Assembly (NCBI GenBank): GCA_038227435.1 | Contig: JBBRPW010000015.1 | Location: 1-15,433, forward strand | Reading direction: 5' to 3' | DNA: 15,433 nucleotides | DNA from: JBBRNV01 sp038227435 | Lineage (GTDB): Bacteria; Patescibacteriota; Minisyncoccia; Phycocordibacterales; CALRBL01 | Shown: positions 1-7,437 of the stretch, in pieces | Position numbering within the stretch: the first letter of the stretch is position 1 | How the letters are laid out: every line of letters begins with the position of its first letter | Program-made: the position numbers and the translations under genes | Notes under the pieces: generated by a model | Databases searched by the model: none | The model's input: only the letters and a program-made list of their open reading frames with translations | Told to the model about the DNA's origin: nothing

Positions 1-160
1 AGTGAGTGAAGACCGAGTAAGTGCATTTATGCGCTTACGAGTAGGAATTGAAAAGGTTGAGCATATCGCAGCAAAGCGAAGCTTTGTTGTGATGCGAAAC
101 CTGTACAGATCCTGTAAGGATAAATTCCTACCGGGCGCACAAAATTCGACGTTCAAATAG
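1..160 (+). other. Possible 3' part of a structured RNA, cut by the window edge
   Basis: This stretch has no credible reading frame but contains nested inverted repeats. GTAAGTGCA (17-25) and TGCGCTTAC (30-38) form a 9-bp hairpin with one G-U pair. GTAGGAATT (41-49) pairs perfectly with AATTCCTAC (123-131) and encloses AGGTT (54-58) with AACCT (98-102), which in turn encloses a long hairpin of 61-77 with 81-95 around a GAA loop. A small ACAG/CTGT hairpin lies at 105-115. The order implies a multibranched RNA. The strand is assumed from the nearest gene. I do not see tRNA, tmRNA, RNase P or rRNA signatures. The end CCGGGCGCAC (131-140) resembles a tRNA 3' end, but no T-arm or matching 5' strand is present. 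It could also be a leader of the next gene. Confidence 0.4.
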
Positions 161-189
161 AATATGGCGGTGTGGTAAACTTCAATCTT

Positions 190-861
190 ATGAAAGTTTA
201 TTTCATCACACGGTTTAGTGTTTTAGATCATGGACACAAAAGCTTTAATCTGACTAGGGACAATAATGAACTGGATTACGCAGTAAAGTTATTTTCTACT
301 GAACGAATGGGTGAGAAGTTTGAGGTTTTTGAAAAGGTCACCCTACCCTCGGTATTGTCACAAACAAACAAAGAATACAAGTGGCTTATTTTCGCTTCAA
401 ACTATCTTCCACAGATCTACAAGGAGAGATTGGCAAATTTGTTAGATCAACACGCCCAAATAGAGTTACGATTTGTAGAAAGTTTTAAAGAGATAGGAAA
501 CATTCTAAAAACATATCCGTTAGAAAAAAACTATGCAACAGTCCGACTTGATGACGATGACGGCATTGGAAAAAAACTTGTGGAACTTTTACAGCTTTAT
601 AAAGATAAGGATCAATCAATAATCTCTTTTCCATATGGAAATCAATATAAATTAGAAAACGGTGCGGTGTTAGTAAGTGAAAATGATCATTTCGTTCAAA
701 AAATCGCATTGGGCTTATCGGCAATCAATATGAATATCCAAAACTGTGGGAATCATAAGGAAGTAGATCAGCACTATAGGGTTATCTACAACGACACACG
801 GGGCATGTATTTGTTATTTTGTTCTCCCCTTACAGATACTGCCCGAAAATTCAAAGAATAG
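190..861 (+). CDS. Rhamnosyltransferase-like glycosyltransferase family protein
   Basis: The protein has 223 residues from the ATG at 190. It resembles the putative rhamnosyl transferase family: an N-terminal YFITRFSV strand, then FEKVTLPSVLSQTNKEYKW (about 47-65), and VRLDDDDGIG (about 119-128). The four Asp form the acidic cluster expected for nucleotide-sugar and metal binding in GT-A folds. There is no signal peptide or membrane segment, so it should be cytosolic and act on a sugar nucleotide and an envelope glycan or a protein. The acceptor cannot be read from sequence. A GTG at 172 is in frame, but the conserved region begins at the ATG at 190, and TAAACT at 176-181 is a possible -10 eight bases upstream. 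Arginine codons are mixed (4 of 9 CGA, 2 AGG, 2 CGG, 1 AGA) compared with glmS (14 of 25 CGA). This hints at a different history but is weak. The family call is from recalled motifs. Confidence 0.65.
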   Translation: MKVYFITRFSVLDHGHKSFNLTRDNNELDYAVKLFSTERMGEKFEVFEKVTLPSVLSQTNKEYKWLIFASNYLPQIYKERLANLLDQHAQIELRFVESFKEIGNILKTYPLEKNYATVRLDDDDGIGKKLVELLQLYKDKDQSIISFPYGNQYKLENGAVLVSENDHFVQKIALGLSAINMNIQNCGNHKEVDQHYRVIYNDTRGMYLLFCSPLTDTARKFKE

Positions 862-882
862 AAATGATCCAAATTACATCAC

Positions 883-909
883 TCGACAAAATTCTAGGTA
901 CGCTATACT
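883..909 (+). promoter_or_regulatory. glmS promoter, probably giving a leaderless mRNA
   Basis: TCGACA (883-888) and TATACT (904-909) are separated by 15 nt, a little short of the usual 17. The -10 ends six bases before the glmS ATG, so transcription should start at or beside the A of the start codon. The 54-nt gap leaves no room for a glmS ribozyme, and none is visible. Confidence 0.55.
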
Positions 910-915
910 TACCCC

Positions 916-2745
916 ATGTGTGGAATATTTGCATATGCAGGTAAAAAAGAGGCGCTCCCTATTTTATTAGACGGACTTACCTCACTTGAATATCGAGGAT
1001 ACGACTCAGCGGGAATTTATGTTCCAGGTCCAAATTCAAAAGCAATTAAAGCCGTTGGCGCAGTTCCTAATCTTCGAAAAAAGATTGGGGAGAGTACAAT
1101 TTCTGGAACAAGTGGAATTGCTCATTTACGATGGGCCACTCACGGCGAGCCGACCGAAATTAATGCACACCCACATTCTGACTCAACAGGAAAAGTATGG
1201 GTAGTTCACAACGGAATTATTGAAAACTTTAAAGAATTAAAAACGAAACTAATTTCACTCGGTCATGTTTTTGTTTCTGCAACCGATACCGAGGTTCTTC
1301 CGCAACTAATTGCGCACTATTTAAAAGAAGAGAACGATTTTGAAAAAGCAACATTTCGAGCAATTAAAGATATTAAAGGAACCTACGGTGTTGCAATTGC
1401 ATACGAAAACGAACCGAATAAAATTATTGGCGCACGTTTTGGAGCTCCCGTTGTAATCGGCATCGGAAACAATGAGAATTTTATCGCATCTGATCCATCC
1501 CCTATTTTAAGACACACTAAAAACGTAATTTACTTAAACGATGGAGAAATTGCAGTTATGACTGCTGAAACATATTCGATCTATAACTTAGATAATGTAA
1601 AAATTTCTCGAGCCGAAGAAACAATTGATTGGAATGTTGAGCAGGTTCAAAAAGGTGGATATGACTTTTTTATGATGAAGGAAATTATGGAAGGACCGGA
1701 AGTAATTTTAAACACTACACGCGGAAGATTAATTGTTGAAGACGGATTAGCGAAACTTGGTGGACTTGAAATGGTGGCCGATAGGTTACGCACAATGAAG
1801 CGAATTATTATTGTGGGTTGTGGCACCGCATATTACGCAGGCTTGGTGGGTGAATATATGCTAGAGGAATACGCCGGAATTCCGGTTGAGGTAGAAGTTG
1901 GTTCTGAATTTCGATATCGAAAACCAATTATCGACGAGCACACCATGCTTCTCGCTATTTCACAATCAGGAGAAACTGCCGACACCCTTGAGGCAATTCG
2001 CGAAGCAAAACGAAAAGGAGCCCTTGCAATTGGAATCGTGAACACGGTTGGATCAACAATCGCAAGAGAAACTGATGCGGGAATTTATAATCATGCAGGC
2101 CCGGAAATTGGAGTAGCCTCTACCAAAGCGTTGGTTTCGCAACTTACTGCGCTTGCTCTACTTACTATGTTTTTAGGCCGACAACGACAAATGTCTTTAG
2201 TTACCGGAAAACGAATTGCGGAAGAATTAGTTGCTCTCCCTGAAAAAATAAAAAGTGTTTTGGCTCAAGCTGAGAATATAAAAGCGATTGCGGAAAAATA
2301 TATTAAGACGCGCGACTTTTTATACATCGGACGAAAATATAATTATGCAATTGCTTTTGAGGGAGCACTTAAATTAAAAGAAGTTACATATATTCACGCC
2401 GAGGGGTACGGTGCTGGCGAAATGAAGCATGGTCCACTTGCAATGATTGACGAACATTTTCCAACGCTCGCCATCGCTTTAAAAGATAGTGTGTACGAAA
2501 AAATGATTTCAAACATTCAAGAAATTAAATCCAGGAAGGGTCCAATTATTGCCATTGGAACACAAGGAGACGAAGAATTAAAGGAGTTAGCGAGCGATGT
2601 TATTTATACTCCCAAAGTTCTTGAAATGCTTTCGCCAATTATTGCTGTAGTTCCACTTCAATTATTTGCTTACTATGTTGCGGCCGCAAAGGGACTGAAT
2701 GTTGATCGACCTCGGAATTTAGCGAAATCAGTAACGGTTGAATAG
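916..2745 (+). CDS. glmS: Glutamine--fructose-6-phosphate aminotransferase (isomerizing)
   Basis: GlmS converts fructose-6-phosphate and glutamine to glucosamine-6-phosphate, the first committed step towards UDP-GlcNAc and peptidoglycan. It is a cytosolic enzyme. The 609-residue length is typical. Residues 1-230 are the Ntn glutaminase domain: MCGIF gives the nucleophile Cys2, which becomes residue 1 after Met removal, followed by LRWATHG (71-77) and HNGIIEN (98-104). Two SIS isomerase domains follow at about 290-425 (ISQSGETADT, 348-357) and 460-600 (EGALKLKE, 482-489; GEMKHGPLA, 501-509, with the ring-opening His505). The C-terminal tail DRPRNLAKSVTVE carries the conserved Lys604. All catalytic features look intact. 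The start is fixed because Cys must follow Met. No ribozyme or Shine-Dalgarno motif precedes it. Arginine is encoded by CGA in 14 of 25 cases. Confidence 0.97.
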   Translation: MCGIFAYAGKKEALPILLDGLTSLEYRGYDSAGIYVPGPNSKAIKAVGAVPNLRKKIGESTISGTSGIAHLRWATHGEPTEINAHPHSDSTGKVWVVHNGIIENFKELKTKLISLGHVFVSATDTEVLPQLIAHYLKEENDFEKATFRAIKDIKGTYGVAIAYENEPNKIIGARFGAPVVIGIGNNENFIASDPSPILRHTKNVIYLNDGEIAVMTAETYSIYNLDNVKISRAEETIDWNVEQVQKGGYDFFMMKEIMEGPEVILNTTRGRLIVEDGLAKLGGLEMVADRLRTMKRIIIVGCGTAYYAGLVGEYMLEEYAGIPVEVEVGSEFRYRKPIIDEHTMLLAISQSGETADTLEAIREAKRKGALAIGIVNTVGSTIARETDAGIYNHAGPEIGVASTKALVSQLTALALLTMFLGRQRQMSLVTGKRIAEELVALPEKIKSVLAQAENIKAIAEKYIKTRDFLYIGRKYNYAIAFEGALKLKEVTYIHAEGYGAGEMKHGPLAMIDEHFPTLAIALKDSVYEKMISNIQEIKSRKGPIIAIGTQGDEELKELASDVIYTPKVLEMLSPIIAVVPLQLFAYYVAAAKGLNVDRPRNLAKSVTVE

Positions 2746-2787
2746 AGGTTGAGTAAATCTTAAACAAGATTTAAAGAAAATTTAATA

Positions 2788-2793
2788 TATACT
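2788..2793 (+). promoter_or_regulatory. -10 element for the M23 peptidase gene
   Basis: TATACT lies six bases before the ATG at 2800, the same hexamer and spacing as at glmS. No good -35 is visible. It implies a transcript separate from glmS and starting at the start codon. Confidence 0.5.
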
Positions 2794-2799
2794 TGTGTG

Positions 2800-3459
2800 A
2801 TGATTTTTCCAGCACTTAAAGGAAAAAAGTTTGGATACGTAAACTTAAACAATGAGGCAAAAGAGTGGGTGAAATCTCAAGATATTTCTATTCAAGAAAA
2901 AAGTTTAGCTGATCCTGATTTGTGCCAACAGATGGTGGAAGCTGTTCATAAAAAGTACAGTCTGGATTTTTCATATGGAGGATGGATGGAAGATAGAAGT
3001 TTTTTATGGCACGGAAGTTATTTGGACGAGCACGATACTTATATACACCTAGGAATAGATTTAAATGTGCCCGCCGATACAGAAGTTGCAATAAACTTCG
3101 ACGCTGAAGTTGTAATCATCGACAACGACTTTCCTCTCATTGGAGGCTGGGGGAATAGAATTATTCTTAAGCACAAAGAGTTTCCTATGTATATTCTTTA
3201 TGCACACTTAGGTAATGAAATATTTTGTAGTAAAGGTGAGCAAATTTTAAAAGGAAGAGTTATTGGAAAAACCGGAGAGCCTAATCAAAATGGAAAGTGG
3301 TTTCCCCACCTACATATTCAGATTATAAGTGAAGAACATTTTAAAGAACTTACCGAAAATAATTTATTTAGTGAATTAGATGGATATGGAAAAGAAAGTG
3401 AAACAAAAGAAAACTCTCGTAAATTTCCTGATCCGATGCAATATATTTCTCTTATCTAA
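2800..3459 (+). CDS. M23-family (LytM-like) metallopeptidase without signal peptide
   Basis: The M23 fold is recognised from HLGIDLNVPA (His84 and Asp88, the HxxxD zinc ligands), YAHLG (His137) and HLHIQ (His171 and His173, the HxH motif); numbering counts from the GTG at 2797. Spacing and order match LytM-type zinc endopeptidases, which cut peptidoglycan cross-bridges. An unusual N-terminal region, YGGWMEDRSFLWHGSYL (60-76), precedes the domain. No signal peptide, membrane segment or binding domain is visible, which is odd for a wall hydrolase. Either export is non-classical or the substrate is cytosolic. I prefer the ATG at 2800 over the GTG at 2797 because TATACT ends six bases upstream of the ATG. 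The stop lies three bases from the convergent holA stop, and no terminator hairpin fits between them. Confidence 0.85.
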   Translation: MIFPALKGKKFGYVNLNNEAKEWVKSQDISIQEKSLADPDLCQQMVEAVHKKYSLDFSYGGWMEDRSFLWHGSYLDEHDTYIHLGIDLNVPADTEVAINFDAEVVIIDNDFPLIGGWGNRIILKHKEFPMYILYAHLGNEIFCSKGEQILKGRVIGKTGEPNQNGKWFPHLHIQIISEEHFKELTENNLFSELDGYGKESETKENSRKFPDPMQYISLI

Positions 3460-3462
3460 TAA

Positions 3463-4185
3463 CTAAAGCGCAATAATTGCTTTTTCAATTTCATCAGTTA
3501 AATCAACTTGGCCCCTGTGTGCATCGTGATACATCTTTATAAATTTTGTAAATAAGTCCCCTAGTTCTTCTTTTGAATAATTTTTTGCAAATGAAATAGA
3601 TTTTTTATATACAAATGGATTTAGTTTTGACTCTTCAATACTTTTTGAAACTCCAGCGGTGTACATCGATTTTAATTGCCACCAAAGCGTTCCGTGAATT
3701 TCTTCGGGGGCGAGATCATCTTTTATTTCACAAAATAAACTCCATGCACGGCGTGCATTCCTTGCCCCAACCGCATCTGATAGTGCAAATGCATTTCCTC
3801 GGTCTTTTTTAGCAAAAGGATTCTCTTTAGCGAGTTCTGAGTATTCAAATGTTTGAGATGCTTTTTCAATTACTTTTTTAGTTTTTGCGTCGAGCGCACC
3901 ATCAGAAAATAAAAAGGCATTTGTTGAATCTTTTAAGGATTCAATGTTTTCAACAATCCACAAAGCATTTTCTTTATTTTCAAACAAATCTTTTGCCACA
4001 ACAATTACTTTTTGCTCAAACAATCCTTGACTCTGAACAAGCTCTTCAAACACTGCCGGTGTCCAATTTAATTCACTCACCCTTAATACTTCTGCGTCTG
4101 GTCGCTTTTTTTGAAGAGCAACCAAAAAGGCTGAACTTTTTTTAATTGCTTTATCTCTGTCTGTTCCTCCAAAAAAGAAAATCAT
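3463..4185 (-). CDS. holA: DNA polymerase III delta subunit-like protein (short HolA)
   Basis: Delta is the clamp-loader subunit that opens the sliding clamp. This 240-residue protein is shorter than the usual roughly 340. It keeps the HolA layout: an N-terminal sheet (MIFFFGGTDRDKA) in place of the usual FLLYG start, FEQKVIVVAKDLFE (56-69), LDAKTKKVIEKASQTFEY (98-115), then a helical C-terminal half with GTLWWQLKSMYTA (165-177), NPFVYKKSISFAKNYS (189-204) and a closing helix. There is no Walker A motif, as expected for delta. The family assignment is from overall pattern and is divergent. It is the last gene of a tsaE-polA-holA block, 55 nt after polA. AATATT (4193-4198) ends seven bases upstream of the ATG and could be a -10. 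The stop is TAG. Confidence 0.7.
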   Translation of the reverse strand: MIFFFGGTDRDKAIKKSSAFLVALQKKRPDAEVLRVSELNWTPAVFEELVQSQGLFEQKVIVVAKDLFENKENALWIVENIESLKDSTNAFLFSDGALDAKTKKVIEKASQTFEYSELAKENPFAKKDRGNAFALSDAVGARNARRAWSLFCEIKDDLAPEEIHGTLWWQLKSMYTAGVSKSIEESKLNPFVYKKSISFAKNYSKEELGDLFTKFIKMYHDAHRGQVDLTDEIEKAIIAL

Positions 4186-4240
4186 TAGTTAAAATATTTA
4201 ATTAGTTTTTCCAAATCTTAATCTACTTTTTACTGAAATT

Positions 4241-6790
4241 TTATAATACCTTTGCCATACTTCCCCAATTTTCTCCTCTCATAATATTTACAACGATTGG
4301 CACCCCCAATCTATCTTTCTCGTCCATCACATCTTCCATCGCTTCTTTTATTTTTGGTAACAATTTTTCAATTTCTTTCTCATTTATTTCATATACAAGT
4401 TCGTCGTGTACTTGTAGTAAAAGTTCAGCCTTCCCTCGCAGCTTCATTTCATTAAATAAATTATCAACTTTTTTCATGGCGATTTTAACTAAGTCTGCTT
4501 GGGTTCCCTGAATTGGAGCGTTAATTGCCATTCGTTCTGCAGAGGCTCTAATAAATGGGAGTGCTGATTTAATGCCGGGAAAAAATCTTTTTCTTTTGAA
4601 AAAAGTTTCGGTGTAACCCTGTACTGCTGTTTTTGCTTTTACATCTTCGAGATATGAGGCAAGGGTCGTAAATCTATTAAAATAGGCATCATAGAATTGT
4701 TTTGCCTCATCTCTTGAGCCGCCCAGGTTTTGTTTCAAAGCATTCACCCCCATTCCGTACAAAATACCGAAATTAATTACTTTTGCTTTTCGACGCATAT
4801 CACTTGTTACTTCTTTTAGTGGGACTTGAAATACTTCACTCGCAACAGCTGCGTGTACATCATCTCCCCTTTTAAAAATCTCGATTAGTTTTTCATCTCC
4901 ACTTAAAAAAGCCGCGATTCGTAATTCAAATTGCGAATAATCAATTCCAATTAGTGCCATGCCTTTTCCTGGAATAAATGCATTTCGAATTGCCTTACCA
5001 CGTTCTGTTTTAACAGGAATATTTTGAAGATTTGGATTGATTGATGCCATTCGCCCAGTTGTTGTTCCTGCTTGTACAAAGTGAGTGTGGAGTCGATGGT
5101 TTTTATCAACTTTTCCAGGAATCGTATCGATGTATGTTCCTAATAATTTTGAAAGCTCTCGGTGCTCTAAAATCATTGGAATAATTTCGTGTTCCTCCCG
5201 CAGTTTTTCTAATTCTGATTCTTTGGTTGACCTTGCTCCTCCCGCAGTTTTTTTCAAACCTTTTACGTTTAAGCCTAAATCATCGAACAATACTTCACCT
5301 AACTGTTTTGGTGACGCAACATTAAATTCTTTTTTAGCTAATCTAAATATATTCTTTTCTAAGTCTTGAAGTTGTTTGTGATAGTTCTTTGAAAGTTTTT
5401 CTAAGTATGCAATATCGATAAGAACTCCCCTCTTTTCCATTTCATCAATAATAGGAATAAGTGGTAATTCAATATTTTCATATACGTGTAATAAATTATT
5501 TATTTTAATCCTGTCTTCAATATTTTTTTCTGCTTGCTCAGCCGTTTCAGCTTTTGCATAATCAAGTACCTCTGTATCGCTAGGGTAGTACGTATTTGAA
5601 TCGAGAAGCCACATACCAATTGCTGCTTTTTTAAATGGTTCACTGCGAACCTCGTTTGCATCTTCTGCTTCTTTTAAGGCTTCTATTTCGCCCTCAAACA
5701 GCGTCATGTCGGCACTTTTATCTGTCTTGGGTTTTTTAGCTTTTTTAATTTTTGCTTCAGTTCCTTTTTTCTTATCGCCCTCCCCATTACCTTCTTTTTT
5801 ATTTTTCTCTAGTGTTTTTTCCGCTTCCTCGTAATTAATTCCCGCATCGTGCAATTTAATTTTAGTAATTGCCATTTTTACTTTTTGCCCAAGCGATCGA
5901 AATTCTAATTTCTTAAAATATTCTTCTACCTTTTCAATATTAATTGTGTCACTAATTTCCTTTTCCGGTAATTCAACTTCGACTGGTGCGTCGAGTGTAA
6001 TTGTTGCTAACTCTTTACTAAACAAGGCTTCGTCTCGATTTTCTTTAATCAATCCAAAAATTCGATCTGTGATTCCAGCTTCTTTAAATTTTTTCTCGCC
6101 ATCTTTATCGAGTGATTCATACATTTTTTGAATCGTTCCAAACTTTTGAATTAGAACTGTTGCTGTTTTTTCACCAATTCCTGCAATTCCAATAATATTA
6201 TCTGATGGATCACCTCTTAGTCCTTTGTAGTCTGGAATTTGAACTGGTGAAAATCCAAATCGTTCAACAACCGCTTTTTCGTTATATACAATTGTATCTT
6301 TTAATCCTTTTTTGAGGGTATACACGCGAACCTTATCGCCATCTACCAACTGAAGTGTATCCATGTCTCCTGACGCAATAATTATATGAATATTTTTTTG
6401 TGATTTTAATTTTTCACAAATTGTTCCAATCATATCGTCGGCCTCGAACCCCGGCATTTTATACACAGGAATATTAAATGCATCAAAAAGGTTGGGTGCC
6501 TCGGCAAGCTGATCGATTAGTGCTTTGTCTAATTTCTTTCGCCCCGCTTTATAGTTGTCGTACACCTTGTGCCGAAATGTTTTTTCTGGCAAATCATATG
6601 CTGCAAAAATATAATCGGGTTTAAACTTTTCAATCAGTCCAACAAGCATAATTGAAAGGCCATATAGGGCCCCTGTTGGTTGTCCGCTCGAAGTAGCAAA
6701 TTCAGGAAGCGCGTGGTAACCGCGGTGCAAAATAGCGTGAGAATCAAGCAAAACAATGGTTTTTATGTCGCTTTTTGATGCGTTTGTCAT
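4241..6790 (-). CDS. polA: DNA polymerase I lacking the 3'-5' proofreading domain
   Basis: This enzyme should fill gaps and remove RNA primers and flaps during replication and repair. It has 849 residues. Residues 1-310 form the 5' nuclease with metal-binding acids (Asp16, GFEADDM 114-120, SGDMD 140-144, DPSDN 194-198) and the H3TH segment GIAGIGEKTA (201-210). A Lys-rich linker spans about 325-360. Only about 30 residues (AAIGMWLLDSNTYYPSD, 389-405) remain of the exonuclease domain, and its DxE, NxxxD and YxxxD residues are absent. The polymerase domain runs from about 430 to 849: motif A DYSQFELR with Asp617, O helix RRKAKVINFGILYG (666-679) with Phe674 at the position that disfavours dideoxynucleotides, and motif C QVHDELV with Asp796. 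The start is preceded six bases upstream by TATCAT. Stop TAA. Confidence 0.95.
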   Translation of the reverse strand: MTNASKSDIKTIVLLDSHAILHRGYHALPEFATSSGQPTGALYGLSIMLVGLIEKFKPDYIFAAYDLPEKTFRHKVYDNYKAGRKKLDKALIDQLAEAPNLFDAFNIPVYKMPGFEADDMIGTICEKLKSQKNIHIIIASGDMDTLQLVDGDKVRVYTLKKGLKDTIVYNEKAVVERFGFSPVQIPDYKGLRGDPSDNIIGIAGIGEKTATVLIQKFGTIQKMYESLDKDGEKKFKEAGITDRIFGLIKENRDEALFSKELATITLDAPVEVELPEKEISDTINIEKVEEYFKKLEFRSLGQKVKMAITKIKLHDAGINYEEAEKTLEKNKKEGNGEGDKKKGTEAKIKKAKKPKTDKSADMTLFEGEIEALKEAEDANEVRSEPFKKAAIGMWLLDSNTYYPSDTEVLDYAKAETAEQAEKNIEDRIKINNLLHVYENIELPLIPIIDEMEKRGVLIDIAYLEKLSKNYHKQLQDLEKNIFRLAKKEFNVASPKQLGEVLFDDLGLNVKGLKKTAGGARSTKESELEKLREEHEIIPMILEHRELSKLLGTYIDTIPGKVDKNHRLHTHFVQAGTTTGRMASINPNLQNIPVKTERGKAIRNAFIPGKGMALIGIDYSQFELRIAAFLSGDEKLIEIFKRGDDVHAAVASEVFQVPLKEVTSDMRRKAKVINFGILYGMGVNALKQNLGGSRDEAKQFYDAYFNRFTTLASYLEDVKAKTAVQGYTETFFKRKRFFPGIKSALPFIRASAERMAINAPIQGTQADLVKIAMKKVDNLFNEMKLRGKAELLLQVHDELVYEINEKEIEKLLPKIKEAMEDVMDEKDRLGVPIVVNIMRGENWGSMAKVL

Positions 6791-6796
6791 TCACTT

Positions 6797-6802
6797 ATGA
6801 TA
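6797..6802 (-). promoter_or_regulatory. -10-like element at the polA start
   Basis: On the minus strand TATCAT ends six bases before the polA ATG, inside the 19-nt gap after tsaE. No clear -35 is seen. It suggests polA can be transcribed separately from tsaE as a leaderless message. Readthrough from tsaE is equally possible. Confidence 0.4.
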
Positions 6803-6809
6803 GCAAGAA

Positions 6810-7379
6810 TTATTCAACATAACAGAGCTCAAACACTCGTTTTTCTGTTGTTATTTGTGTCGTTTGTGCTGTTTGATCGAGAATGTGATTATCCTCAGCT
6901 TTATCAACAGGTTGATCTGAGTGTGAAATCGAAAGTTCAAAATGGGGTGGAATAAAATTATACAGTCGTTCAGGCCATTCAAATAAAATTAGGTTCGAAG
7001 GGTCCTTAAATTCTTCATTAAGTTTTAATAAAGATATTTCTCTTTGTATGTATTCAATGTTCCCTTCTAATCTATATGCATCTACATGAATTAGTGTTTT
7101 GAAACTTTGAAGGTCTCTTGTTTCATTTTCTTTGTTTTTAATTTCATATTTTTTTTGTATCACAAACGTAGGGCTTGTAATGTTTTCTTCGATTCCTAAT
7201 TCTTTTGCGAGTGCTTGAGAAAATGTTGTTTTTCCTGCGCCTAAATTTCCCTTAAGTGAGATGATACAAGCCTGATTATTATTTTTTATTTTATTTTCAG
7301 AAACAAATTTCAACACCTCTTTTGCAACCAAAAAGAGTTCGGAAAGGTGTGCGATTTTGGTGAAAATAATTTTATTCAT
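6810..7379 (-). CDS. tsaE: tRNA threonylcarbamoyladenosine biosynthesis ATPase TsaE
   Basis: TsaE is the ATPase that works with TsaB and TsaD to add threonylcarbamoyl to A37 of ANN-decoding tRNAs. The protein is 189 residues. The Walker A loop is GNLGAGKTT (44-52), followed by ITSPTFVIQKKYE (67-79, the conserved SPTF motif), HVDAYRL (98-104) and LFEWPE (132-137). These are the family's diagnostic motifs in the right order. The C-terminal tail after about residue 155 is longer than in many homologues and has no recognisable motif. tsaB and tsaD are not in this window. It heads a minus-strand block with polA and holA and diverges from pilB. TATAAA at 7387-7392 ends seven bases upstream of the ATG. 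Confidence 0.93.
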   Translation of the reverse strand: MNKIIFTKIAHLSELFLVAKEVLKFVSENKIKNNNQACIISLKGNLGAGKTTFSQALAKELGIEENITSPTFVIQKKYEIKNKENETRDLQSFKTLIHVDAYRLEGNIEYIQREISLLKLNEEFKDPSNLILFEWPERLYNFIPPHFELSISHSDQPVDKAEDNHILDQTAQTTQITTEKRVFELCYVE

Positions 7380-7437
7380 ATTTTATTTTATAAATTAGTA
7401 TTATTTTTACAGTAAATACAGTAAAATACTAATAAAC
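7380..7437. promoter_or_regulatory. Divergent tsaE/pilB promoter region with inverted and direct repeats
   Basis: The 58-nt gap carries -10-like hexamers for both genes: TATAAA on the minus strand (7387-7392, seven bases before tsaE) and AATACT on the plus strand (7425-7430, seven bases before pilB). TTAGTATT (7395-7402) and AATACTAA (7425-7432) form a perfect 8-bp inverted repeat, and ACAGTAAA occurs twice between them (7409-7416 and 7418-7425). The repeats overlap the pilB -10 and could be an operator. That role is inference. Confidence 0.45.

Noticed and set aside
131..150. tRNA or tmRNA end in CCGGGCGCAC plus ATTCGAC
   Set aside because: Matching acceptor strand, T-arm and CCA are absent, and a solid protein gene begins at 190, leaving no room for the rest of a tmRNA downstream.
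862..915. glmS ribozyme upstream of glmS
   Set aside because: The gap is 54 nt, far too short for the ribozyme core, and the promoter places the transcript start at the ATG.
5085..5369. Plus-strand frame of 94 codons inside polA
   Set aside because: It is antisense to conserved polymerase sequence and its Ser/Phe-rich composition is typical of a shadow frame.
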